The position numbers and the translations under genes were made by a program. From assembly GCA_036395755.1 (NCBI GenBank), contig DASWCZ010000056.1:1-64000 (forward strand): a DNA stretch of 64,000 nt. Direction: 5' to 3'. The notes beneath the pieces were generated by a model, which did no database searches, was not told the DNA's origin, and saw only the letters and a program-made list of their open reading frames with translations. Numbering within the stretch: position 1 is the stretch's first letter; each line of letters starts with the position of its first letter. This document shows, piece after piece, positions 35,101 to 43,142 of the stretch. This DNA is from Gp7-AA6 sp036395755. Its GTDB lineage: Bacteria; Acidobacteriota; Thermoanaerobaculia; UBA5066; Gp7-AA6.

Positions 35101-37091
35101 CCGCGGTCCGCCAGGCGCGGGAAGAACGCGTGCGCGAGAGGAAACGCGACCGCTCCCACCAGAAGGATCCCCAGGTACCACAGGATTGCGGCGCCGAAGG
35201 ATCCGATCGCGATCTCCCGGGTTCCCGATCCCACCAATGTCTTGTCGAAGTCCGCGCGGTGGGGAGGGTAGATCGGCGACGTCACGGTCCGCTTCGACCG
35301 CGGCCACTTCTCCCAGTCTCCGAGCGTCGGCGGCGTCTGCGGCATCGAGGCGAGAAGGATCTGCGTCACCCGCCCGGGGGAGAACTGTTTGTTCTTGCGG
35401 AAGAGGACGACCCGCGGATGGTCGTAAACCGTGAACTGCTCCTCGGCGCGGTCGTCCGGGACCTTCAACGGCCCGAGCGTCGGGTAGGAATTGAAGTCGG
35501 CGGCGAGGTCGAAGCCCAGCCGTCCCTCGAAGAGCGCGCTGTAGTAGGCGCGCGACATCGGAAAAACTGCGGGGATCCGGGTCAGGTTCACGTAGACGCG
35601 GTTGCTGGTGACCGCAATCCAGTCCGATTCCTTCAGGACCTTGACGACGTCTTCCACCTTTCTCGGCGAGTCCGGATCGAAGAGGGTCAGCTGCGGTCCG
35701 TTGTAGGCGCCCATGTCGTATCCCGGCAGAGGAAGCGGCAGGGCATCGTCCCAGGACTCGTTCGCGAAGCGCGCTGGCGGCGGCACGTTCTCGTAGATCC
35801 ACTTCGCCGCGGCCACGCGGGGATGCGGACGGCGGTAGATCGACGTGAAAGCAAGGCCCCAGAGAAACGTTCCGGCGACCGCGATCGCCGGAAGGAAACG
35901 CAGGACCCGGGCGCTCTGACGGCGCGCGCTTCGCGCGCGCGCGGCGAGGTCGCCGAGGAACAGCGTGGCGAGCACCGCGAGCGCGGGGTACGCCGGGTAG
36001 AAATAGCGGATCGACTTGACGATCGAGAGGCCGTGGTAGAGCAGGAGAAACACGGCGTGCGCCACGAGCGGCACGAGAGCCCGCCGCGCCCCCTTTCTCG
36101 CGACGAGAACGGCCCAGCCGAGCGCGGCGAGCGCCGGGAGCGCGAAGAACGGTCCGGCGCCCCAGAAAACCATGTTTCCGATCGGGAAAAGGATCGTGCG
36201 TCCCGCCCATTGGAACGCGGGCGGGAATCCGGAGACGCTCGAGGAGAGCTCCGCCAGCCGCTTCATGTCCGCCAGGTAGCGCGGATCCAGCCGGAAGGAG
36301 AAGAATCCCGAGCCGGCGAACGCGTAAGGCAGGCCGAAACGCACCGCGACCGCCGCCGCCGCCAGGCAGAGGGCGAAGCGGCCCGCCATCCCGGCGATCC
36401 GGGGGCCGGGACTCCTCTCCTCTCGCGGCGTGTCGCGTCGAAAAGCGCCGATCAGGAGTCCCAGGCCGACCGGCACGAAGAGCGCGAGCGCGGTCACTTT
36501 GCAGGAGGCCGCGAAGCCGAGGGCGACACCGGTCAGGACGACTTCCAGGGGGCGGGAACGACCCTGCGCGAGGTGGACCGCGCCTAAGAGCGTCGCGGTA
36601 GAGAAGGCGGTCAGGAACGTGTCGACCGCCCAGAAGTGCGAGAGCTGAAGTCCGAGCGGACAGAATGCCAGAAGGGCCGCCGCCGCGAGCGCCAGCCGGC
36701 GATCTTTGGAGAACCGCCGGGCGAGAAGGTAGGCGAGCCACACCGAGGCTAAGTCCGCGAAGGCGGAGAGCACCCGGCCGACGAGATAGGCGCCGCCGTA
36801 GCCGCTCTTTCCGAGGAGGCCGGCGACGGCTTTCGTCACGAAGATTGGCAGAGTTCCGTAGACGAACGAGTCGTGGCCGCGGTTGTAGGGGTTGAGCGAT
36901 GACCGCGCCGAATCGAAGTACGCGGCCGGGCTCTTCGGGAACACGAGCTTCTCCTCGACCATCGAGATGAAGCGCTCGTCCGGGTGGAGATGGTGCCCCG
37001 CGTCCCAGTCGAGACCGGAGAGACGCAGGACGGCCCCAGCGGCGATCAGGACGAAAAAGAGCTGGCGGGCGCGGTGCCGGCTCAGGCGCAA
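32160..37091 (-). CDS. Giant fusion: GT-C glycosyltransferase + DUF2298 (YYY) + NHL propeller
   Basis: 1643 residues. About 1-590 form a PMT/GT39-like GT-C module with the catalytic-loop motif HHLHPDERF (about 34-42) and about ten helices, then a soluble extracytoplasmic part. About 610-1330 form a second polytopic module of the DUF2298/Chlor_Arch_YYY family (YWGEKPMDFSILNILVRT, PLGYYAFGQ, INEYPFWSLVFADLHAH). About 1365-1643 form six NHL blades. The start is TTG 37091 with AAGGGA 4 bases upstream, which is short. All three parts lie in one uninterrupted frame. It probably combines sugar transfer with acceptor recognition; the reaction is not known for DUF2298. Confidence 0.88.
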   Translation of the reverse strand: MRLSRHRARQLFFVLIAAGAVLRLSGLDWDAGHHLHPDERFISMVEEKLVFPKSPAAYFDSARSSLNPYNRGHDSFVYGTLPIFVTKAVAGLLGKSGYGGAYLVGRVLSAFADLASVWLAYLLARRFSKDRRLALAAAALLAFCPLGLQLSHFWAVDTFLTAFSTATLLGAVHLAQGRSRPLEVVLTGVALGFAASCKVTALALFVPVGLGLLIGAFRRDTPREERSPGPRIAGMAGRFALCLAAAAVAVRFGLPYAFAGSGFFSFRLDPRYLADMKRLAELSSSVSGFPPAFQWAGRTILFPIGNMVFWGAGPFFALPALAALGWAVLVARKGARRALVPLVAHAVFLLLYHGLSIVKSIRYFYPAYPALAVLATLFLGDLAARARSARRQSARVLRFLPAIAVAGTFLWGLAFTSIYRRPHPRVAAAKWIYENVPPPARFANESWDDALPLPLPGYDMGAYNGPQLTLFDPDSPRKVEDVVKVLKESDWIAVTSNRVYVNLTRIPAVFPMSRAYYSALFEGRLGFDLAADFNSYPTLGPLKVPDDRAEEQFTVYDHPRVVLFRKNKQFSPGRVTQILLASMPQTPPTLGDWEKWPRSKRTVTSPIYPPHRADFDKTLVGSGTREIAIGSFGAAILWYLGILLVGAVAFPLAHAFFPRLADRGAGVSRILGIVGTTFLFAVLVQLRILSNGRGAAWTCLALAALPSALLFFARRRLIIDFFRERRRLVVAGEAAFALGFLLFLGIRAFNPEIYWGEKPMDFSILNILVRTRTLPASDPWFAGAPLGYYAFGQQMIAFLTLLTGLSTRFTFNLAFGLLGGLMLQGSFTLLRNWTGTVRAGVAGAGLAVVLGNLSGLREWLLNHRALDWNYFWATSRIIKDTINEYPFWSLVFADLHAHVLAMPLFLLVGAAALHFVRVNSSPPARPISRIASGAILGFAAAAQALTNAWDAPLLAGLCGIVFLVTASAGRFAPAHLARMAPGVLTTVAAAWATAAPLWVHGGGSPGFGWEQEPGAKGVDVVTVFGLFFFLAFAWLLGFVSDRMAEQGLERRMRLILVAAVGGLLALLGFLSVEVFACAGVLLFFAAAADRATDPDERLACGFVAAAFFLILFTQKVYISDRMNTIFKLYLEAWLLFAVAAAALVFRPKDRRGVYGRWRFPPRAVLFLLAIAALFTTVTAARGAVSNHFAAYSGPTLDGLRYLEETRPGEYRAVLWLRRTIRGTPVLLEAHGDPYQDFSRISMLTGLPTVLGWEHHVKQRGNPETEVVERREAVERIYSSREAAPIEHLLRRYHVGYVYVGWLERKTYPAEGLRKFDRATDLFERAYENPEVKIYRVIGGDSQDVIVPAKENVPVAAGAAEVVEQEEAPAIAETAEQGRPPFSGMREPRDGDVDGKGRIWIADFGNSRLRIFDGGGGYLGGWGGRGSGTFGLREPCAVAIRGEDLYIADTWNGRLQSFTLAGEPKGSAAGLYGPRGVAISAEGKVWVTDTGNHQLVTYDAVLQNRQVVGKKGSGPGEFSSPVGIAVGPSGSVYVADVGNHRVVILDASGQFQRAFDVPGWQGPVEPHIEIGRDETIYAADPATGAVRAFDSSGSVERTWSADDQGRKFAKPTGLALDRRRDILYVIDSGNNSVSRLNLAERKAP

Positions 37092-37188
37092 ACTGTCCCT
37101 TCACTCCGGGAGCGGATGTCCGAACCTCCTCTTCTCGAACGGATTCCCGGAGGACGGGCGTCGCCATTCGACCGTCGAGAACGGGCCG

Positions 37189-37194
37189 ATTCTA
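37189..37194 (-). promoter_or_regulatory. Possible internal promoter before the giant fusion gene
   Basis: TAGAAT on the minus strand (CTGTAGAATCG) lies in the 139-base gap between the methyltransferase and the fusion gene, about 98 bases before the TTG start. It matches the box type seen elsewhere; no clear -35. Confidence 0.3.
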
Positions 37195-37230
37195 CAGGAG
37201 CGATGCGCGCGCGCCTTCGCGCGGTGGCCC

Positions 37231-38064
37231 TCACGCCGGCTTGCGCGCCTTCACGGAGAGGATCACGGCGCTCCGGCCCTCCTCGCGCGGGCGATTCCAG
37301 GAGTCGATCGCATTCAGCAGCGAGCGTGCGACGTGGAGCGGCCTCCAGGAGCGGCCCGGGGCGTCCCCATAACGGAATCGGTCCGCTTGAGGCAGCACTC
37401 CCGATTCGACCAGCCGCATGCCGAGTCCGTACACCAGATTATGAGCGAACGGAAAACAGTGGTGCACGAACTGCCGGGGGTCCTCGGCGACGAGATCGGC
37501 TCGCCTGACGAGATCGATCAGCTTTTCGCGCGTGTAGAGACGCACGTGGTTCGTCCAGATTCCTCCGAAGAATCCGCTGCGGATCGGCGCAAGTCCGAGA
37601 CGTTCCAGCGACCAGTTGATCGGATCCCATAGGAACGGGTAGTCGTGATTGGGGACCGTGATCGCGATCGTTCCGCCCGGCCGGACGACGCGCTTGACCT
37701 CGAGCAGTCCCGGAAGATCTTCGGGAAGGTGCTCCAGGACTTCCGACAGGATGACCTTGTCGAACGCCCCGTCCGCGTAGGGGAGGCGGGTGACGCTGCC
37801 GGCCGCGAGCGACACGCGGGAAGAGATCTCGGCTCGCGCGCGGCGGAGCCTCGGCAGATCGTTGTCGATGCCGGTCAACCGGCAGGGCGCGAGCTCGTCG
37901 ATGACCTTCAGGAACCACCCGAGACCGCAGCCGCAGTCGAGAACGCGCTCGCCCGGCCGGGGCTGGAGGTACTCGAGCACGATCCGCAGGCGGTGTTTGG
38001 CCGCCATGTCCGCTTCGTTCGCGAGCATCCGCTGGAGCTTCGCGGCATCGTCGGGCGTGCTCAC
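37231..38064 (-). CDS. Class I SAM-dependent methyltransferase
   Basis: 277 residues with a canonical Rossmann methyltransferase order: RVLDCGCGLGWFLKVIDE (motif I), LTGIDNDLPRLRRARAE, FDKVILSEVLEHLPED and RVVRPGGTIAITVPN. The C-terminal third contains a membrane-peripheral, aromatic-rich segment. GTG 38064 overlaps the GT4 stop as GTGA. It probably methylates a lipid-linked sugar in the glycosylation cluster; the acceptor is unknown. Confidence 0.88.
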   Translation of the reverse strand: MSTPDDAAKLQRMLANEADMAAKHRLRIVLEYLQPRPGERVLDCGCGLGWFLKVIDELAPCRLTGIDNDLPRLRRARAEISSRVSLAAGSVTRLPYADGAFDKVILSEVLEHLPEDLPGLLEVKRVVRPGGTIAITVPNHDYPFLWDPINWSLERLGLAPIRSGFFGGIWTNHVRLYTREKLIDLVRRADLVAEDPRQFVHHCFPFAHNLVYGLGMRLVESGVLPQADRFRYGDAPGRSWRPLHVARSLLNAIDSWNRPREEGRSAVILSVKARKPA

Positions 38065-39269
38065 CACCGCGGTCGGAAGGCCCGCGCCGGAGAAGGCGTC
38101 TCCAGGCGCTCCAGCACGCCCTCGTACTCCGACACGCACCGTTTCGGGTCGAACAGGTCTTCGATTGCCTGGCGCGGCCGCACGTATTTTTCCCTTTCGT
38201 CGAGCACGGCGAGGATGCCGGCCGCCAGGGCCGCCGGGTCGGCCGGCTCGACCGTCAGTCCCATGCCGGTCTCGCGGACCGGGACCCGCGCGCCGGGGAT
38301 GTCCGTCGCCACGACGGGCGTTCCGCACATCATCGCCTCCGGCTGCACCAGCGCAAGGCAGTCGGTCCGGCTCGGCAGGACGAAGACGTCGAGCATCGAG
38401 TAGAAATTCGCGAGCTTCTGCGGGTCGGAGACCAGCCCGAGCATCGTTACATGGGGCCGCACCTTCTCCAGGAGCGCCGCGCACCGCGAGAAGAAATCCT
38501 CGTACCCCATCCGGGTCTCTCCCGCGTAGACGAAGTGCGCGTCGGGCGCCTTCGCGAGAACATCGGGAATCGCCTGCAGGAGGTAGTCGAACCCCTTTTC
38601 CTCGACCCAGCGGCCCGCGAACCCCACCAGGCGCCGACCCGAGAGGTTGAGCTCCGCCTTCCACCGCGAGGAGTCTTCGGAGCGAGGCACCGGAATCACC
38701 ACCGGCGGCAGGATCGCGTCGGTCTTCTGAAGGTACGGCTGGAGGAAAGGGGAATGGCTCGCGTAGTCGGTGCTGTACGCAACGATCCGGGTCGCCTGGG
38801 AGAGCGCGCGACGCATCAGGAAGGTCACCGCGCGCTCGACCGCTTGGTTGAGTAGTCCCGCCGGCATCGTCAGGTCGCCGTGGTGTGTCAGGACGACCGG
38901 CTTCTTCAGGAGGCGCCCGAACAGTGTGACGAGAGGAGCTTCCAGAATCGGGGTGTGGACCTGCACGACGTCGGCCCGGCGCATCTCGCGCCACAACGCC
39001 GCCGGAAACGACGGCATCACCACGCCCCGGCTCACGCGGCCCATGACCGGGAGGCGGACGACGCGGACACTCTCGATCGTTTCCTCGAGAGCGAGCTTCG
39101 GATCGTGACGGGAGGTCAGGACCGTCACGGAGTGGCCTCCGGCCGCGAGCCCTTCCGCCAGACGCTTCGCGTACGCGGTCAGGCCCGTCCAGTGGGGGTG
39201 GTAGTACGTCAGGATCATCAAGATCCGGCGGCGGGACGTCGCATCCCGCAGCGGGGCGGCAGCGCTCAC
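38061..39269 (-). CDS. Glycosyltransferase family 4
   Basis: A 402-residue GT-B enzyme. The N-terminal half begins RRILMILTYYHPHWTGLTAYAKRL with the acceptor-loop glycine. The C-terminal donor domain has LVGFAGRWVEEKGFDYLLQAI and the E-x7-E-type nucleotide-sugar site DCLALVQPEAMMCGTPVVAT. It works at the cytoplasmic face on lipid-linked glycans or exopolysaccharide. GTG 39269 overlaps the DUF2298 gene stop, and its own stop overlaps the methyltransferase start, both as GTGA. Confidence 0.92.
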   Translation of the reverse strand: MSAAAPLRDATSRRRILMILTYYHPHWTGLTAYAKRLAEGLAAGGHSVTVLTSRHDPKLALEETIESVRVVRLPVMGRVSRGVVMPSFPAALWREMRRADVVQVHTPILEAPLVTLFGRLLKKPVVLTHHGDLTMPAGLLNQAVERAVTFLMRRALSQATRIVAYSTDYASHSPFLQPYLQKTDAILPPVVIPVPRSEDSSRWKAELNLSGRRLVGFAGRWVEEKGFDYLLQAIPDVLAKAPDAHFVYAGETRMGYEDFFSRCAALLEKVRPHVTMLGLVSDPQKLANFYSMLDVFVLPSRTDCLALVQPEAMMCGTPVVATDIPGARVPVRETGMGLTVEPADPAALAAGILAVLDEREKYVRPRQAIEDLFDPKRCVSEYEGVLERLETPSPARAFRPRW

Positions 39270-41470
39270 TTCTGCGGCCGGACGCGGTAGATCGCGGTCG
39301 CGCCGCCCCGGGCGGGCTCCAGGAACGGGAACGCCGCAACCCGCGGCGCCTCCGGATAAGCGCTGCGCTCGAGGTCTCCCACGATCACGTGAGTCACGTG
39401 ATAACGGTCGAGGATTTGGTGCGCGGCCCGGGGGTCCGACGCCGAGTAGAACTTGCGCACCTCCTCCAATCGGGCCATCACCTCGGGGGCGTTCGACCGC
39501 CACAGCCCTTCGTGGTTCGCCCAGCCCATCACGGTGGGGATGCCAGTGTGGGAGGAGATCCGGGCGTACTCCGTGTACGGGTTCCCCGAGGCTTCCATCA
39601 CGACCGACCTGCTCGGCGCGTTCTTTACGAGCCACTCGATCGCCTGGAGGTCCCCGGGGTTTCGCCGTCTGAGCGCCCGCCGCGCATCGAGGGAGAAGGC
39701 TCCGTCGCGCTGGCGCAGGCGGGAGACCGCGGCGGTCATCGGGTAGAGCAGAGCGGCGAACACCGCCAGAACGAGGACGAAAACGAGCGACCGCCGCGGC
39801 ACCTTCGTGGCCCGCCACGCGCGGTCCACGAACACGACGGCGCCGATTCCCAGCAGAGGCCAGGCCTGGTGATAGAACTTGAAGATCGTGTTCATACGGT
39901 GCAGCTGCTCGCCGTAGGAGTCCTTGAAGTAGACGACCTCGCATCCGGCGATCATCCCGAGCGCGAGAAGACAGAGAAAGGCGGCGAACAGGACGCCGCG
40001 GTCCGGCTCGCGCCGGAGGGAACGCCACGCGGCGCGGCCGGCGAGAAAAACGAGAAAAAGGATCGGGGCGAGCGCGGGGGCCTTCCTCGCGAACGCGAGA
40101 CCGAGGGAAACGACCGCCGCTGCCGCGAGAAGAAAGTCGCGCCAACGCCGTCCTTCCTCGGTGTCTTCGGGAGCGGAAAGAAGAAGTCCCGTCGCCGCGA
40201 CGGCGAACAGGATCCCCCAGACGCCCAGGAATTCGAGGATGCCGGACGTCGCGTGGGTCTTTCCGATTCCGTTGTAGGGCAGATGGTAGGAGGTCCGATA
40301 GGGCTGTGTCAGGAAGAGCGCGAGGAGGACCGCTCCGGCGCCGGTCAACGCACCCGACAGGGCCGTTCCGAGCCGCGGCAGCCCCTCGCCGCGCGTCGTG
40401 CGGGCCGCGCCGGCAAAGACGAGCAGCATCGCGATCGCCGGGGCGTTCCAGAGGTTCGCTCCGATTGCCGCCGCCGCGACGAGCGCAACGAGAAGGAACG
40501 GTGCCCATCGCGAGAGGAAAGACCCGGCGGCGGGTTTTGACTCTGGACCCTGATCTCTCGACTCCGGCAATCCGGCTTCGATCCATCGATCCGCAACCGC
40601 GAAAGTCGCCAGGAAGAAGGGGAAGGCGAGCAGGTGGGGGTGCAGGTCGGCGTGAAAGAACGTGAAGAACGGGAACTCGTTGATCGTGTCGCCCGAGCCG
40701 ATGACGCGCGAGGCGTGGAAGTAGTCGAAATCCCTGGCGAACGGTGTCGCCCAGGCCTCGAACGCGCCGGCCAGATTTCCCGCGAAAACGCTCGCGAAGC
40801 CGGCCCCGATCGCCGCCGCAGTCCGTCCCCGGGAAAGGCGAAACCCGAGACACGCCGCCGCGGCGAAGGAGTACCCGGCGAAGGTCGCGATCGCGAGGTT
40901 GTAGGCGACGAATGGAGTGACCCCGGCCGCTTTCGCGACCGTGGCCGCCAGCAGGTAGCCCCAGTAGTAGTAGTTGATCGTGTTCCCCGCCATCCACGGA
41001 TCGGCGGGGGGCATGTCGGGCCATCGCGTGAGCGAGTTGAAGAACGCGAGATCCATGAACTTCTCGGCTCCGAGGATCTCGGGGACCGCGGCCCGGATCA
41101 CGAGGAAGATCGCGGCCGGCGCCCAGAAGAAGAGCGCGCCCCGGTTTTCCTCCGGGCCCCAGAAGCGACCGGTCTCACGGCCGGCCCTGCGGCGGGAGAA
41201 GAAGGACGCGCCGGCGAGAGCCGCGACCGACAGAAGAATCGTGCCGCGCGAAAAGCCGAACGGGAGCACCAGAGACAGGGCCCACGCGAGCCAGCCGGCG
41301 AGGACGAGGCCGACCGGCCGCGAGAGGAGCGCGGCGTCGCGCCGGTTGGCGAAGAAGAGGCGAAGCGCCGGCAAGACCGCGAGACCGAGGATCTCGACGG
41401 CCAGGGCCCAGGCCAAGATGTTCCGCACTGAGAAGAGTTTATAGTCCAAGTCCGCGGTCGCAGGGGGCAC
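39266..41470 (-). CDS. DUF2298 (Chlor_Arch_YYY) polytopic membrane protein
   Basis: Up to 734 residues and about fifteen helices. The family signatures are GAEKFMDLAFFNSLTRWPDMPPADPWMAG followed by the YYY motif NTINYYYWGYLLA, and NEFPFFTFFHADLHPH. A soluble C-terminal part has ATHVIVGDLERSAYP-like sequence. It is homologous to the middle of the 1643-residue fusion. The longest start is GTG 41470. GTG 41428 (VRNILAWALAVE) is also plausible, because a TATAAA box sits 9 bases before it. First gene of the minus-strand glycosylation operon. Confidence 0.87.
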   Translation of the reverse strand: MPPATADLDYKLFSVRNILAWALAVEILGLAVLPALRLFFANRRDAALLSRPVGLVLAGWLAWALSLVLPFGFSRGTILLSVAALAGASFFSRRRAGRETGRFWGPEENRGALFFWAPAAIFLVIRAAVPEILGAEKFMDLAFFNSLTRWPDMPPADPWMAGNTINYYYWGYLLAATVAKAAGVTPFVAYNLAIATFAGYSFAAAACLGFRLSRGRTAAAIGAGFASVFAGNLAGAFEAWATPFARDFDYFHASRVIGSGDTINEFPFFTFFHADLHPHLLAFPFFLATFAVADRWIEAGLPESRDQGPESKPAAGSFLSRWAPFLLVALVAAAAIGANLWNAPAIAMLLVFAGAARTTRGEGLPRLGTALSGALTGAGAVLLALFLTQPYRTSYHLPYNGIGKTHATSGILEFLGVWGILFAVAATGLLLSAPEDTEEGRRWRDFLLAAAAVVSLGLAFARKAPALAPILFLVFLAGRAAWRSLRREPDRGVLFAAFLCLLALGMIAGCEVVYFKDSYGEQLHRMNTIFKFYHQAWPLLGIGAVVFVDRAWRATKVPRRSLVFVLVLAVFAALLYPMTAAVSRLRQRDGAFSLDARRALRRRNPGDLQAIEWLVKNAPSRSVVMEASGNPYTEYARISSHTGIPTVMGWANHEGLWRSNAPEVMARLEEVRKFYSASDPRAAHQILDRYHVTHVIVGDLERSAYPEAPRVAAFPFLEPARGGATAIYRVRPQK
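41438..41445. promoter_or_regulatory. Overlapping divergent -10 boxes between DUF2298 and the ligD phosphoesterase gene
   Basis: The 8-base TTTATAGT reads TATAGT on the plus strand (41440-41445, toward the gene at 41494) and TATAAA on the minus strand (41443-41438, toward GTG 41428). The two longest frames are only 23 bases apart, so both promoters must lie in or near this spot. Confidence 0.4.
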
Positions 41471-41493
41471 CGCCTTTACAGCGGGACGGAAGC

Positions 41494-42192
41494 GTGGGCC
41501 TCACCGAATATCGCAAGAAGAGACGCTTCGACGTCACCGCGGAGCCCGCGGGTGGGAAGACGCCGCGCCGCGCGAAAGCGAAGAAGCTCTCGTACGTCAT
41601 CCAGAAGCATCGCGCGACGGCGCTCCACTACGACTTCCGACTCGAGTGGAAAGGCGTGCTCCTGTCGTGGGCCGTGCCGAAAGGGCCGTCGCTCGATCCC
41701 TCGGTCAAACGGATGGCGATGCCGACCGAGGACCATCCGATCGAGTACGCGAAGTTCGAGGGGATCATCCCGGAGGGCCAGTACGGTGGCGGGACGGTGA
41801 TGATCTGGGACAAGGGCACATGGACTCCGGAGGTCCCCGACGTCGACGCCGCTCTCAAGAAGGGGGATTTGAAGTTCACGCTCGACGGCCACAAGCTGCA
41901 CGGTTCCTGGGTTCTCGTCCGGATCCGCGCGCGCGAAGGGGGCCGTCCGCCCTGGCTCCTGATCAAGCATCGGGACGAGTTCGCGAGCAAGAGGGACATC
42001 GCGGAGGAGGAGCCCCGCTCGGTCGTGTCGAAGAGGATCCTCGCGGAGATCGCCCGCGACGAAGGCGGAGACATCGTGAAGGCGGCGAGCGGCGATCCAC
42101 CTTCGCTGATCAAGAAGCTGCTGAAGCAGCCGGAGCTCCTCGCGCCGCCGAAGCGCGGCCGGCGCAAAGCCGTCTGGAACTCGAATCGGTGA
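41494..42192 (+). CDS. LigD 3'-phosphoesterase domain protein (stand-alone)
   Basis: A 232-residue stand-alone version of the N-terminal phosphoesterase of LigD, which trims 3'-phosphate or ribonucleotide ends before joining. Motifs: LTEYRKKRRFDVTAEP, the metal-site histidine in IQKHRATALHYDFRLE, SWAVPKGPS, and EGQYGGGTVMIWDKGTW. The C-terminal 60 residues are a basic tail. GTG 41494. It is followed with a four-base overlap by the ligase gene. In multidomain LigD these segments form one protein. Confidence 0.93.
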   Translation: MGLTEYRKKRRFDVTAEPAGGKTPRRAKAKKLSYVIQKHRATALHYDFRLEWKGVLLSWAVPKGPSLDPSVKRMAMPTEDHPIEYAKFEGIIPEGQYGGGTVMIWDKGTWTPEVPDVDAALKKGDLKFTLDGHKLHGSWVLVRIRAREGGRPPWLLIKHRDEFASKRDIAEEEPRSVVSKRILAEIARDEGGDIVKAASGDPPSLIKKLLKQPELLAPPKRGRRKAVWNSNR

Positions 42193-43142
42193 CCGCCGCG
42201 TCCGCCCGGAAGGCGCGCGCCGCCTCCGACAGGATCCCGTTCCGCGTGCGGCCGATGCTGGCGACGCTCTTCCCGGAGCCGTTCCACTATCCGGGCTGGG
42301 TCTACGAAGAGAAGTACGACGGCTACCGGATCCTCGCTTACAAGGAGGGGAACCGCGTCACGCTCCTCTCCCGCAATGCAAAGGACCGGACCGAGACGTT
42401 CTCCGAGATTGCGCGGGCGATCGCGACCCTGCCGGACCGGACGGTCCTTTTAGACGGCGAAGCCGTCGCCTTCGACCACAAGCTCGTGTCGCGATTCCAG
42501 CTCCTTCAGCAGGGCGAGGTGCCGACTCTCTACGCGGTCTTCGACTGCCTCTACCGCAAGGGGCGCGACCTTCGAAACGAGCCCCTCCCGGTTCGACGCG
42601 ATGCGCTCGAAGAGGCGATCGGGGACACGGACCATCTGTTTCCGTCCCGCCGCCTGGAGTCGAACGGCCTGACGGCATACGGGACGGCGAAAAGGAAGGG
42701 ATGGGAAGGCGTCGTCGGCAAAGATTCCTCGGCTCCATACCTCGAGGGGCGCAGTACGAAGTGGCTCAAGGTGAAGATCAAGCAGGAGGAGGAGTTCGTG
42801 ATCGGCGGCTACACGCCACCGGCCGGATCGCGTTCGCACTTCGGATCGCTGTTGCTCGGCGCCAATCAGGGATCCGACCTCCGATACGTCGGCAAAGTCG
42901 GGACCGGTTTCCCGCAGAAGACGCTGGCGACGCTCCACAAGAAGTTCCAGCCGCTCGTCCGGAAGACCCCGCCGTTCATCGATCCGCCGCGCGAGAAGGG
43001 GGCGGTCTGGCTCGTCCCGAAGCTCGTCGCGCAGATCCAGTTTCAGGAGTGGACCCACGACTGGAAGCTGCGCCAGCCCGTCTTCCTGGGGCTGCGCGAC
43101 GACAAGAGTCCCGACGAGGTCATCTTTCCGGAGCCAAAGTGA
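42189..43142 (+). CDS. ligD: ATP-dependent DNA ligase (LigD ligase domain, stand-alone)
   Basis: 317 residues from GTG 42189 (GTGA overlap). The adenylation motif I is EEKYDGYRILAY, with the lysine of KYDG as the AMP-accepting residue. Later motifs include VLLDGEAVAF (III), GWEGVVGKD (IV) and WLKVKIKQ (V). The OB-fold follows (EEFVIGGYTPPAGSRSHFGSLLLG). It seals broken DNA ends together with Ku. The size matches a LigD ligase module without the phosphoesterase and polymerase. Confidence 0.94.
   Translation: MTAASARKARAASDRIPFRVRPMLATLFPEPFHYPGWVYEEKYDGYRILAYKEGNRVTLLSRNAKDRTETFSEIARAIATLPDRTVLLDGEAVAFDHKLVSRFQLLQQGEVPTLYAVFDCLYRKGRDLRNEPLPVRRDALEEAIGDTDHLFPSRRLESNGLTAYGTAKRKGWEGVVGKDSSAPYLEGRSTKWLKVKIKQEEEFVIGGYTPPAGSRSHFGSLLLGANQGSDLRYVGKVGTGFPQKTLATLHKKFQPLVRKTPPFIDPPREKGAVWLVPKLVAQIQFQEWTHDWKLRQPVFLGLRDDKSPDEVIFPEPK

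Noticed and set aside
33466..37167. A 1233-codon open frame on the minus strand, parallel to the giant fusion gene
   Set aside because: It is Arg/Pro/Gly-rich shadow sequence of the correct frame, with no helices or domains; the overlapping frame carries all family motifs.
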